DNA from: Rhea pennata | Lineage: Eukaryota; Chordata; Aves; Rheiformes; Rheidae | Reading direction: 5' to 3' | Assembly (NCBI RefSeq): GCF_028389875.1 | Contig: NC_084671.1 | Coordinates: 2,439,501 to 2,503,500 of the forward strand | Length of the DNA stretch: 64,000 nt | Part shown: positions 1-39,619 of the stretch, in pieces | How the letters are laid out: every line of letters begins with the position of its first letter | Numbering within the stretch: the stretch's first letter is position 1 | Program-made: the position numbers and the translations under genes | Notes under the pieces: model-generated | What the model saw: the letters and a program-made list of their open reading frames with translations, nothing else | Databases searched by the model: none | What the model was told of the DNA's origin: nothing

Positions 1-3000
1 GCTGAAACGGACTGTCACCTACAGGTCAAAAGGGTAACTGTCAGATTCTTTCCTCTGTGCTCATGCATTGCCAGTTAGTTTCAAATATAGATGTTGTTGG
101 ATCTAATTAAGGCATAATTTTTCCTCTGTTGGAGCAGATTCTTATGTATCTTCAGCAGATACATAAAAATGGATCAGACTTTTTTTTTTTTTTAGAAGAA
201 CTTGTCAAAATACTGTAAAATATTACGCTAAGTTTTGATAATGAGAGATAAAGATGATGCATGGAAAACTTTATCTGTGCTTTATATAAAGGAGTTAAAG
301 GTGCAAGAGCACTGTGTTGTTTTGGTGAGTACAAAGGAATTCCACACCTCCTAAAATCTTTTCAGTGTCTTTTAAAATTCTTCACCTTTTACCTAAGAGT
401 TGTCAGAAGAAAACTCAGTACTGATTATTTGAGCATTATCATAGTCCTGAATTCTTTGCCGTTTTTCTTCCAGAAATGATGTAAGCAAACTTGATATCCT
501 TATTTTCCTACATAAAAATCTAATTATATCTTTATTACTGTGTACGATATACTTTAACAGTACTCATATGATTAACCTATTGTAATTCAATATTTAAGCA
601 AATTACAGCATACCTAAACTGCTTTACAAGTGACAATTTATTGTTACAACCCAATATGTACAGATGGGTTTGAGAAATTAAAACTTTTGGAAGTTGAAAT
701 GGAATATTCAAATAGATCTTCAGTGTCAGTTTTCAGTCTTTAGGGGAAGTGGAGGAGGAAAGGACAGGAGTATGAGAAGTAATAGGATAAAACATCTTCA
801 GAGATACTGTCATTCAGTGTATGCCTATGACTTCTGTGACAAACAGTCTGACTTCACTTTTATTTTATTCAATGTGTCTGAAAACGTCTTACTGCAGTTT
901 TGAACTTTTTCAGAACTTAATGTCCGATTATTTTCTAGCCCTGAGAGAGGTTCCTTCTGTTAATATAAAAATGTTAACTCTTACTATACTTCTGGAAACC
1001 ATGTTGGAACTTAAACAGAAGCTTGGTCAATAGGACATATGATTGTTGTATACAATAGGCAAATATTTAAGAGTTTTCACTATCTTCTAAAAGAGAGTAC
1101 CTAAACTTTACTGTGACTAATAACTTTAAATCGTTATTTCCTAGGATGTACTTTTGTACCTGATTAGAGCTTTTTCTGTCACCATGTTAGACAGAACTGC
1201 AATGTGAAAGAATTCATAAAGATACTCTACAATCAAACAATATCTTACTTTTGCACTTGCAGTCTTTTTATAAAAAGTTTGGTACTTCTGCCTAATCAGC
1301 CTGTCTTTAGATAGGCTTTTATATAACTCTTCCATCTTAGTTTCCTGGAAACATCAATTTGCTTTCTAGCATTTCATTGCCCGGTCATACAGGGATATTC
1401 AATATGTGTTGCTCAAACAGGAACTCTATTTGTTGGTGTTTATAGCTACATCTATTTATACATCTGCAGAAGAATATAATTTGCTCATGGGGGATTTATT
1501 AGTCTTAGAATGGTTCTGTATATGATGATAGATTTACTTAGAACGTCTTTGCGATGACCTTTGAAACTGCTGACAAGTCAGACTTCATTTTGTTTATTGC
1601 AAGAAGATCTATGGATATTTTACAGAAATATGTTATATTTTATTGCTAAGTTTACACTGTTGTATTCTAATACGTAAAGAGTGCTTGTGAGCAGATAAGT
1701 TGTGTCCCTTATTTTTCTTCTTTAGCTCTAAAATTTGTCAGCCTTTTGAAACTGTTACACAAACCTAAGGGGAATACTAATTTGTTGATTTTAATCAGCT
1801 TTCAGTGGTGGGGTTTTATTGTGTGAATTGAATCAAGTGTGTTCAGAGAAGTATGTAACATCTTAAGTACTGTGCTTTATTTTAATTTCAATATAAAGGT
1901 TGCTGTGGTATACATATGGTTCTCAGCTTTTAGCTTTAAGTGCTTCTAGTATGTACTTATGAATATGACTTATTAAATGTGGTGACAGTTACTGCTTTCT
2001 AGTTTTAAATAGACTGCTGTATATTATATGGTCATAGCACACAATAAATTACTAAGGTCCCCTTGAGTAAGTGTCTGTATTTGATCAGAAATATTTAATA
2101 TCACCTGCTGTATGTGAAAATGTACTAGATACTTCTGCTGTGCCTCACAATAGGTACAATAACTAAAAAGCTGGTTAATTTTCTTTTTCCAGGCAGTAAG
2201 CTGTTCCATCATGCCCTTTGCAGGCTTTGGTAGAATGGTTAGTATCCCAGGAGAAATAATTTGTGTAGCTCTTGCTAGTACATGCGTACTGTTTGCATAA
2301 CTAAAGCATGGATAAAGGCTAGTGTTGCGTGCCTACAAACTGCTCTGGTTGGTGTTTAGATATATTGAACAGCATAATTTTAGAATGCTTGTTTCTTATT
2401 TAATGGAAATGGCATGGTAGACTAAACATTCTGATACCGAGTTTGAAAAAGTTGCTATTTAGCAGCTTGCTTTTCCCCTCTGTGGTATGTCTGTTCGTCC
2501 TTGATCTCAGGACTGAGTCCTAGTGAATGAAATAGTAGCGTGTTCAAGGATTGAGTGCAGCTGTAAAGCAGATACCTCTGACCTGCAGCGTGTTGGTGAT
2601 ATCCAACAGAACATAGGTACAGTGTCCAGATGTCTAAGAGCAGAAGGCAGTCTTCTGGAGTAACCGATGCTTGCAATGATCTGATTCACTAGAGTATCTA
2701 TAATAACTGCTTAAAGGTTTCAGTAGGCCTAAAAAGTTTCAAATGTCTTGCTACTCAGGAAATGTAATTGAAGATTTTGTATATATGGATTTTACTTAGC
2801 TTTGTGCCTAAACTGCAGGCTTTCCTTTTACTCTCTTAAATATATAGCAGATTTAAATTCATTTAAATCTGATTATTTACATTTTCAGTAGTTTGAGGAA
2901 CATGGCAGTTTGTGTTACTGGAATTAGCAGTGCCTAGAAGCTTTAACAGCAAGTGGCATTAAGAATGTCAGCAATCAAAAAGCCCAGCAGGGTTTGGGTG

Positions 3001-3325
3001 GGTCCTGAGGGAAGTTCCTAGTACTAGGGGAAAGGCATGGTGAAACCAGCATCACCTGCTGTACTAGTGAAGGAGAGCTTTTTTTTTCTTTTTTTCCCTC
3101 TCCTATAGCAGCTTTCATCATTAGAGTTGATGTATGCTAGCATCTACAGACCCTGCTAATAAAGCTCTGTGTATGTTTGTACACTAGTGGATCTTCTACT
3201 TACATGTAGAAATTAATGTTTTGTTGGATACATATACAGCATCAAATAATTAAACTGCTATTAGAATCCAAAGTTGTGGTTCTCTGATTCATTATATCAT
3301 TTGTATGTTATTTGAGTGATGTACA

Positions 3326-3362
<37 letters not shown>

Positions 3363-4878
3363 AAAGGGACAGCTGATTTCTTCTGAGGTGCACCTACCTT
3401 ATGATTCTGAGAATGACGTTCTCTGAAGGTCACTGAACTGAGGCTTGTCTATAGTATTATAAAAACTTATATCAGGCAAGGGATTTGCCCTGTGTGTAAG
3501 TTTAAAAATCTGCCTCAGCCTTGGAGCTGAGATTGATTCTTTCCAGTTTAACGGTGAAACTGTGCAAATTACATGCCCAGTGTTTTAAAATCCATTTGAT
3601 GGAGCAGGATGGTCTTCAAACCCTTTCTTCTTCTTCTTTTTTTTTTTTTTAATCAGAAGAAGACATGTCCTGGTTTTACTGCGATCTGAGCAGCAACCGA
3701 TTAGCTCATGTGCCATTCTGTCTTCCATGTCATCTCAAAACAATAGCTCAGCCAGTAAGAAAAACTCACTTTATGTATTGGTTTGGCTGTTGTTCCTCTT
3801 TCACAGAGATATTCCCTCCTCTGATTAAAAAGAGGGATTATGTTATGGTGAGAGTATTAAGATAGTTTGATTGTTCAACTTGTGTGTGATTCAGAGGATC
3901 AAAATGAGGAAGTGATGCTCATACTTAATGGGAGGATTAAGGCACATGAGAAGTATCTCAGTGCAAATCCCAAAGTACATGTCATGAATAACCAGGGGTT
4001 TTTCTATAGCTTTGCGTAACCATGTTGTAACTTGCATGTTCCTTGCTATAGATGTCGTTTTGTTTTTGTATGTTGGTAGGACAGGTGGATTCATTTTATA
4101 TTCTCTTCCTTTACAGTTTAATGGCTTCCTTTGTTAAAGTCACGATTCATTTACTTAATTCTCTAACTAAATTCCTTTGAGAAGTGCAATGCTGAAATTT
4201 TTGTATAGGAAAGCATAAAATGGTGAATTTCAGCTTTATTTAAGAGGTGTGGTTAAAATATACTATTTTTATTTAAATTGTTCCTGAAATATTTCTTTTC
4301 TATCTTCATTCTCCACGTGAAACTCGGAGCTATGCCTGACAAGATCCTTTCCGGTAATGAGTTGATAGCAGTGTCTGCAGAACTTCACTGAGCACATCAG
4401 ATGTCTCTCCTAGAATTTCGTTTTGGTTCTTTCCTGACTGACTGTTTCATGCTTATTATGGCACTCCATGTGCATTAAGGGATTTGCATAATAAAGATGA
4501 TTTGATCTTCCATAGATCTGTAAGGTGTGGAGGGTCATATGGTACTTTTGACTGTGACAGGAACTGACAAGCTAATTAGGTTAGAGAGTACATGAAAACA
4601 GTTCTTGCAGAATGTCCACAATATGTGCTTATTTTGACGTTTGAGTAACAAAAGGCTCACACTTCCCTCTCTTTTAACATTTACATCTTAACAGCCGGGT
4701 TCCCCATGCTTGCTTTCAATTTTTACATTAAAAGTGTGCTTTCTGGCTTGTCTGGTCTGTTTAGTGACTGAAGGCTATGAAAACCGTGTTAATGGTCCAG
4801 TTTGCATCAAAACAATGCATGTTTAACAGCTTTAGAAATTAGTCTTCCTAATCTTTGTTTTTGACCTTTGTCTTTCAG
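1..4878 (+). other. MLF1: MLF1 intron, 3' part (no exon recognised)
   Basis: AT-rich non-coding sequence running into the first MLF1 exon visible here (acceptor at 4877-4878 or 4880-4881). I looked for the family's earlier coding exon, which should carry the N-terminal 'DPFF' and 14-3-3-binding serine motif region, and did not find it. Exons 1-2 are therefore probably upstream of the window. The short open frames in this stretch have no recognisable protein. The only clear structure is a long T tract at 3328-3360. Confidence 0.6.
3328..3360. repeat. Poly-T tract (33 T)
   Basis: An uninterrupted run of 33 T follows gtacatc in the MLF1 intron. It could be the poly-A end of a minus-strand retrocopy or a plain mononucleotide microsatellite. 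No retrocopy body is recognisable beside it. Confidence 0.9.
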
Positions 4879-7800
4879 CAGGATTCAGATTTTGAGGAAC
4901 CTTTTTTTGCAATGGACAGAATGATGTCAAATATGAGAAACAGTATGTTAGAGATGCAAAGGAAATTTGTGAGTAATTTTTAAGTTTGTTTTAAAATCAT
5001 GTTGGAGAATGACGATGGTATAAAATATTACTTAAAGTCTGGTGAGTGGGGAGGAGAGGTTACTGGCTTAGAGCAGACTAATAAAATATGCTGGGTTTTC
5101 TTAGCTTGTTTTGGCTTAGAAAATCCTGTGATTATAGTGCTCTATGCTGTCACTGATAGTTTGCTAACAGCAGTATTTTAAATATATGCTTAATTCTCTT
5201 GTGTTGGAACCGCTATAAGTTGTCTGGTCTCTAACCGCTGACAGAGCGAACACCCTTAAGTATAGGAGGAGTTTAAAGTGTTACTGGACATCTAAAAAAA
5301 CAAACCCCCAAACACCTACATGCCACTCTGTACATAACTTTATGAATCTGCATGTTTTGTGAAAATCAGTTCTTTTCCCTCTGGTTTTATTTTCAGTGAT
5401 GTTTCTTCTACAGTGCTTGAAGACGCAACATCAATATGTGTTGACAGCGTTGCTGAATATGTTACTTTATTAATGTGGTCTTGTAAAACGGCTTATTGCC
5501 ATCATTGCTAAAATCCTATTTCACCTGAACTTTTTACACTCCTTATTAGATGTTGTAACCTAGGAGATCAGTCATGCCATGTACATCTTCATTAGTAAAC
5601 TAAACTGCGCCAGGACAAAAGTTTGAGCAGTTAATTATTTCTGGTATGCTTTTAATTTGTTGGCAGGTTTCCCAGCATGGTGAGACCTGTGCCCAAACAA
5701 TGCTGGGATAAGAGTGAGTGCATATCATATGCCAGGCTCTGTTCCCAATAGACTATATAGGCACATTCCCACTGAACTCGAGAAGAAAGAATTAGTAAGG
5801 GGGGAAGGAATAAATGAAGATGAAAGGATTGATTTGTGTGGATATAACTGTCTGTGATACGAGAACTGAGGGTTAGTTTCTCAGGGGCTATTCTTTTCCT
5901 TAGTGATAATTTCATTAAGATAGAATGCAAGAAATATAAGTTAAAGTCTGTAGGTAATAAATATTTGTTAAAAATGCAACAATTGCTTGTAGGATGATCT
6001 GTCTGTCCGTCCTGATGCACACACATTCAGCTCCTCCTCTGTGATGACATATTCCAAAATAGGGGATGAACCACCAAAAGTTTTCCAAGCTTCAGCTCAG
6101 ACACGCACAGCTCCGGGAGGTGTAAGTAGTCTTGAGATGCAGCAAAAAGGTGATGTGTAATCATCAGAATCGAAGTTAATCTATACCAGGCCACAGTCGT
6201 CTTATCTTTTTACTGGAGACAGTTACTCCTGTAATTTAGAAAAATGTTTTTAAAATGCTATTCTATATGAAGTGCTTCTTAAGCTACAGTGCTGTTTTTT
6301 CCTTGTAATTTGTATATGTATAAACATACATTTAGATAAACTGTATGCATATTAAAGACTGGAAAATCTTGAGAAGCGGAACAGTTGATTTTCAAGGCAA
6401 TGTTCAATGTCTTGCTATTTGCTATAATCACTTCTGTGCATTCTAAACAGTCTAAAACATAAGATACCAAAGGCAGTCTACTTACATGCAACATTGCTTC
6501 AAATCATACCCTTTACTCAAGTACTTTTAAATGCTTACATAATGCTTCAGAGGACCACGCCATTTCATTGGCTTCTCTGCAGCTGTTGCATCTAATTCTG
6601 CTAAGAAATTTGAATTTGAATTTGAACCCTGAAGCAAGGTTCATGAAAGACTATATGCAAGCAGCTAAGGCCATTCAGCATGATTGGCTGAGGGATATGT
6701 TCAAGCTCAAGCAGACACTCTGTTATCAGAAAGGTTCTAATAATATACTTATGAACACAGTGATAAGTGGTCGCCAGGGTTTCAAGCCAGTCAACATGAC
6801 AACCTAGTAATTAGTTGTCCCTTCATGTTAAGGATACTAACAGAAGCTATTACTCATCCTGTTGTCAAGGAGAACTTTGAAGACTTGTCTGCATGTAGTA
6901 TATTTAGACTAGGCCTTGACAGTTTTTCTTTCCCCTCAACAATTAATATCCCGTATGTACATTCTTTAAGTAACTTTAGTTGTTGTTTCTATTGTTTCTA
7001 TTTTCTTTCTGTCAAAACATAGGTATTAATTGATCTGTGTTTTGCTGGTCCATTTTCAGCTAATGCAATAAATAAGATGATTGGAAAAGCCTGTAAAAAC
7101 TATTTTTATTTTAAAAGAAAGCACTAAAAACTTTGGGGAAGAAAAACTGGTGCCTTTTTGTTGTTGTTCAAGAACACTTATTTCCCTCCTTCATACAGGT
7201 TAAGGAGACAAGAAGAGCACTTAAAGATTCTGAAAGTGGACTGGAAAAAATGGCTATTGGTCATCATATTCATGATCGTGCCCATGTTATACAAAAATCA
7301 AAGAATAAGAAAACTGGTGATGAAGAACTGAACCAAGAGTTTATCAACTTGGATGAAAGTATGTCTTCATATGCACTATTCTAGTTTTACGCTAGTATTT
7401 CGCATATCAGTTTTGAAGCTCCAGCTTGAGAGACCTTAAAAGACAAGCTTCTGCAGAAAGTGCTAAGTCTGCAAATTAACTTTCTATATGTTCAATTTTC
7501 TGATGTAAAGTGGACACCTAAGTTAAAACATCAGTTAAGACTTGACATTGTTGCACTGTAATGATGTAATGGATTCCATTTGCTTGTATGGTAACTGCTT
7601 GTATTTGAAGATAATTGAAATAATATTTTATGGTTTCAAATGAACTTTTTACGGAATTGTTATATTCGTGTGTTTATTTACGTGGCTATACTGCTTGTGT
7701 CTAGTTATATAAAATGTGTATCAAAACATTTGTATACTTTTGCAAAACAGTTTTTTGGTTTTTTTAGTCTTTCAAATTTAAACCTACTAGCCATAGGCTT

Positions 7801-9410
7801 CTTGGTCATTTTTTATGGAACCCCTAGAAATAATTTTCAGGCCATGGAGAAACATGGACCATTAAAAAAAACAAACAAACAAACAAACAGAAAAAACCCA
7901 CTTTCAACAAAATTAACTTTCATTACCTACTTTCTCTTATCTTGCTTGCATTTATTTAAAATAAAATAACTGCAACTTTTCTCAGGTGAGGCCCAGACCT
8001 TTGATGAAGAGTGGCAAAAGGAGATTATGAAGTTCAAGCCATCTAGAACTACATGCAATATAGAAACTCCAAAATACAGAAGTATTCACCACATACCCAA
8101 AGATGATAGATCAAGAAGGTAAAAATAATTTTCTACCAGAAAAAGGGAAGACTACCAATAGAATAAAAGCCAGTTCTGAAGCAATCTGTTTAATTTCATG
8201 AAAGGACAGTGTTTACTGGCAATCTGAGAAGAAATATTCTTTGCTTCTGCATTTTTTTTGATGATGCTACGCATGATGATGCCATGTTAATATAAGACAG
8301 TATTTTGGTAACTAAGCTTTGAAGAAATTCAGTATTTTGACTTTGAAATTTACATTACAAATTAATAAACTAAAATGCTAGAGGTTTTTCTAGATGAGTA
8401 TGTCAGTGCTTTTAGATCAGCAATATACAAATACTTTAACTCTCCCTTCCACCCCATCATTAATATGGGTTAATTGCATTAAGATTAAATCCGTATGGAG
8501 GGCAAGGTTTATCTCTTCTCTTGGAAAGAGGCAAAATGGCTGTTGTAGGGGTGTGTTTCTGTCTCCAACTCTCTCTTTTGGTTTAGGTTTCAATAAAGAC
8601 CTCATATAACCCAAAGATCAGGAAATCTGTGTAGGGGTGAACATTTTATGTGTAAAAGCAGACGCTTCCTGCATGGGCTGTTTTCTGTCAAGCTTCAGTT
8701 TTTCCCTCCTCATGTTGGCATATTTTCAGTGGAAGTTGTGATGCCTTTATCAGTTTCATGTTTGGTAGGAATGCTGTGAAGGCAAATGCTCTTCTTCCGC
8801 AAACTACACAGAGTACTTTCCCTTTTGCACATCTTCAGTCCTAGAGGTTTACTACAGAGGCTACCTTACCTTCAATCTCAGTATTCAAATGGAGCTGTTT
8901 CTGTCTGTCTTCTCATCAAGCATCCAAGAGGAGGAAATGATCCAACTCCTTTTATTGTTTTCAGTTAGGCAGCTTGGATACTTCAATATGTTCTTTTTTC
9001 TTTTTTCACCTCTACTGCTAATATTCCCAGCCTGTAAACAGTGCTCTTTGCATTTCTTCTCAAACAATACAAGATCAAGTGTTACTCAAAGGAAAGTAAA
9101 AATAGGTTGCTAAATTTTCATACTTTCTATATCATAGTGGTAACATTGTTTTACAACTACAAAACTACCTTTCTTTAGTACAATTAAGAATCTTCCTAAA
9201 ATAACTAGACCTCCACGTAAGTAGTTAACAAAATGCATACTAAAAATATGTATCACACGATGGTTTTGATTTTTAACTTTTGTTGTTGTTTGTTTCAGAG
9301 AGAAAACACTTACAAAAACACCAATTGCAGGTTCCAGAGGACCCAGAGTTTCTTCGGAGAACCTCAGTGTGAAAGGATCACATGTTCCCATCAAAAGCAG
9401 CAAAAAATAA
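4879..9410 (+). CDS. MLF1: Myeloid leukemia factor 1, C-terminal five coding exons (5' partial)
   Basis: Exons read: 4879-4968, 5993-6121, 7199-7358, 7986-8118 and 9299-9410 (TAA stop at 9408-9410). All are bounded by AG/GT and join in phase to 207 residues. Recognisable family blocks are [12 protein letters not shown] in the first exon, [17 protein letters not shown] in the second, and [18 protein letters not shown] followed by [11 protein letters not shown] in the third. The fourth exon has an FDEEW block, and the protein ends in a basic KSSKK tail like mammalian MLF1. The human protein has about 268 residues, so roughly the first 60, including the 14-3-3-binding region, lie upstream of the window. 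MLF1 is a nucleus/cytoplasm shuttling adaptor linked to 14-3-3 proteins, the COP9 signalosome and p53 control (family knowledge). The first acceptor is a tandem cag|cag, so one Gln may be optional. Confidence 0.93.
7871..7889. repeat. (CAAA)n microsatellite
   Basis: Tandem CAAA units after an A run in the intron before the fourth MLF1 exon visible here. This is a short simple repeat. Confidence 0.85.
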
Positions 9411-9609
9411 ATGGTTTGCATGTCCTTTTGGATGGAGTTTCTTCAGAGAAGATAATGGTGCTGTTTGTTTATGTTTGTATAAGTATATGCGTATATATGA
9501 CCAATCTGTTTTTTGTTTTACTAAGTATTAGTGTGCCTTTCTCCTCTAATCTTTTGACCATTGAATGTTCTTTAAAACTCTAGATTTCTGGTTTAAACCA
9601 TCTAGTTTC

Positions 9610-9615
9610 AATAAA
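9610..9615 (+). terminator. MLF1: Candidate MLF1 polyadenylation signal AATAAA
   Basis: Canonical AATAAA 200 nt after the MLF1 stop codon, followed by a T-rich and then A-rich stretch. It is the first canonical hexamer after the stop, so a short 3' UTR ending near 9630 is likely. Another AATAAA lies near 10000. Confidence 0.55.
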
Positions 9616-9639
9616 TTTTTTTAAAAAGTACTTTCCACT

Positions 9640-11500
9640 GCAAAGCACTTTAATGGGATATCACTAATTCTGTTTAAAAATACATTGCTTTGTCTTGAAA
9701 GGGTTTTTTCCCCACAACTGCACTAGTTATCCCCCACTTTTTATCAGGCCTGATAATGAAACTGCTTTTTTCTACACTGTATAACTTGCACAGAAAGTAA
9801 ATTCTATTTTGATTTTGTGTGGCTGAAACAATTACTAATTTTGGTTTATCAATACATCAGTTTATCACAAATTCAGTACTATCACCAGTATGTAATTAGC
9901 TTTAAAATCGCATTGTAAATTGTTACAGAATCCACAGATACATCATCTTCAACATGAGAAAAAAGTGAAAGGAATACTAAAATGATAGTTAAATACATAA
10001 ATAAAATTCAGAATTTATCAGCTCTCTTATATCTGTGCACTGTGCTTGCATCTCATGTTCTATACCTAGGCTGTTAATTTTTGATCTCTCATGTATTTTC
10101 TTTGGAGGTGACCCGTTATATTTCATTCCTGAAGACTCTTCAGAGTAGTTTTCAATTTTTCTGTAGTAATGTGTCCTTATAAAACTCAACTAAAACTGCA
10201 GCTTAGTTTTTAACCAGAAAAGTAAGTGGGGAGAAATTGGTTCGATAGGCAGTAGTTTGTTAATTAGATAATGAATAATTACTCCATTTTTTCTGTTCTA
10301 AAAAAACTTAAAAAAAAAAAAAAAAAAAGAGAGAGAGAGAGAGAAAGCTTTGTATACAGGAAACCATTTTTCTGTCAGTTAACAGATGTGTTGTATGATA
10401 TTTTTGCCCTGATTTAGGAGATGCAGAGGAATCTAGTAAATCTTGAATCTTCCTTGATTATTTTTCTCTCCCCTCCCCAACACCTCCTCCCTTACTGTTT
10501 GCTTAAAGATTCTGGTGTTGTAGAAGGAAGCAGACTGGTGACTGAGAACAGATAAAGTCTTTGTATTAGAAGTGTTGAAGTTCATACGCCATTTGGTTAA
10601 CTGGAACAGATCCCAAGTTATAGTATAAATAATTAATTTCTGTAGAATATAACATAGCATTAGCAGTAGAACAAGTATTTCAAAGCTAAAATATTATAGT
10701 GTAGCCTTTAAAATACTATTTATGATAAATAAAAAATATATTTAAATGTTTGTATGACTAAAAAGGAAAATTTCTTTAAATTGCCTCTTTCTGAAATTTC
10801 CTAGATTTTTTAACTTGACTCTTGCACATTATTAAACATACGCACTTCTGTTGAACTCTACTATAGAAATAAATTGTTTCTCCACGTTTTTAATTGCGTT
10901 ATGAGAGTGAGTCCTGGTGGCAAGGAGTTTGCTGGAATGTTCTCCCAGAGGGACAGGTTGAAAGCCACCCCTGAGCCCTCTGCGGTATTTTCCAGAGGGT
11001 GTCTGCCAGAGCCCTTAATCTAAGGGATGTTTTAACTCTACTTGGATAGTAACGAAGAACAGCTTGGGGACTGATCCTTGCTTTCATTGAGAACACAAGA
11101 CTGTGGAGGCGATCTTCAGTTACGTCATGTGAACTTCCCAGTGATAAACAGAAAAGAGCACTTGGGGCATAATGATTTTTTTCAGGTGGTAACTTCAGAA
11201 AAGAATCTTTGAGAGATGGTGCTATTTAACAGAAAATAGTATTTATCTGACCACTTTTATTTTTGCATGTGCATATTCTGGGAGGAAAAACTATGGCACT
11301 CATATGTAATTGGTAAAACAAGTACATCCTGTAATTGTGAAATTATAGCAGAAAGAGACTAATATTCATTACAGGTTAGTTGATTTTGCAAAATCGTGTT
11401 ATAAAATGTAACGAGAGAGAAATTGTTCTCCGTGGAACCACCTGAAAACTGTAATTCTTTATTAATAAAGAGCTATCTGTTATTGAGGCTCAGTGTTTGG
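9640..11500. other. Intergenic region between MLF1 and GFM1
   Basis: AT-rich spacer between the MLF1 3' end and the GFM1 CpG island. It holds an A/GA simple repeat and possibly an extended MLF1 3' UTR. No exon, RNA gene or recognisable transposable element was seen. Confidence 0.6.
10311..10344. repeat. Poly-A followed by (GA)n
   Basis: About 18 A followed by eight GA units. This is a compound simple repeat in the MLF1-GFM1 spacer. Confidence 0.9.
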
Positions 11501-11888
11501 TTTATCTATAAAATAGCTTGTGCGTTATTTGCTTCGGGCCGCTTGGGAGCGTTGTCGCAGACGGTACCAACAGCGACGCAGTGGGAGCAGGTGCCTCAGC
11601 TCCCGGGAGGAAAGCGCGCGTTTGCATCAGTGATAACGCGAAAGGCTGCACGGACAGAGCGGCGCCGATTATTTATTGAAGTGCAGGCAGTGGCCGAGAC
11701 TTAGAAATAAAGAAGGACGTCTCTAATGTTTCATACGAAATGACTCATTATTTTTTTCCATGCTCAAGATGAGTTTCCTTGTCCGCCCGCGCTCCTCCTG
11801 CTGTTCCCCGGCGGGCCGGGCCGGGCCTCCCGGCGGGCCGGGCCTCCCGGCGGGCCGGGCCCGGGCTCCGGCCCCGCCCTCCGCCGGC

Positions 11889-11900
11889 GCCGCATGCGCG
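11889..11900 (+). promoter_or_regulatory. GFM1: NRF-1-like site
   Basis: The core CGCATGCGCG matches ten of twelve positions of the palindromic nuclear respiratory factor 1 consensus (YGCGCAYGCGCR). It lies about 75 nt before the GFM1 start codon. NRF-1 typically drives nuclear genes for mitochondrial proteins, so the site makes sense here; binding itself is inferred. Confidence 0.45.
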
Positions 11901-11932
11901 GCGGCGCCCGGAAGCGCCGGGCAGCGGCGTGA
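11894..11932 (+). other. Possible upstream ORF in the GFM1 5' leader
   Basis: An ATG inside the NRF-1-like site opens a 12-codon basic/alanine-rich frame (MRGGARKRRAAA) that stops with TGA, 41 nt before the main start and in a different frame. It matters only if transcription starts upstream of it, which the sequence cannot show. Confidence 0.3.
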
Positions 11933-11973
11933 CCCTGCGCGGCGGCCGCGGGGCCGGGAGCGGGGCTGGGGCC

Positions 11974-39350
<27,377 letters not shown>

Positions 39351-39608
39351 CTTTCTTCCTTTTCAGTGCATTGAACAGTTTTTCACAATCTTCTCTAAAG
39401 CTCAGTTGCCCAGGTGGTAGAAGAGATGGAGGCTGGCTGGATACATATGGACTGCAGTGGGACTTCATTACATTGTAATATATGGTATTCTTAGAAGTCA
39501 CTGGAAGATTGCAACTGAATTGGTCGCTTGTAGATGCCACTCATTAACAAAATATATAAACATGATAACATTGATAATTTGTTTTGAAATTTGTCTCAAT
39601 CCATTTGT

Positions 39609-39614
39609 ATTAAA
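39609..39614 (+). terminator. GFM1: Candidate GFM1 polyadenylation signal (ATTAAA)
   Basis: First strong hexamer variant, 259 nt after the GFM1 stop, followed by a T-rich element. No canonical AATAAA was seen before 41224-41229, so a longer 3' UTR remains possible. Confidence 0.4.
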
Positions 39615-39619
39615 ATAAT

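Noticed and set aside
5652-6026. 124-codon minus-strand frame
   Set aside because: It overlaps the start of an MLF1 exon (5993-6121) on the other strand and otherwise lies in intron. No recognisable protein.
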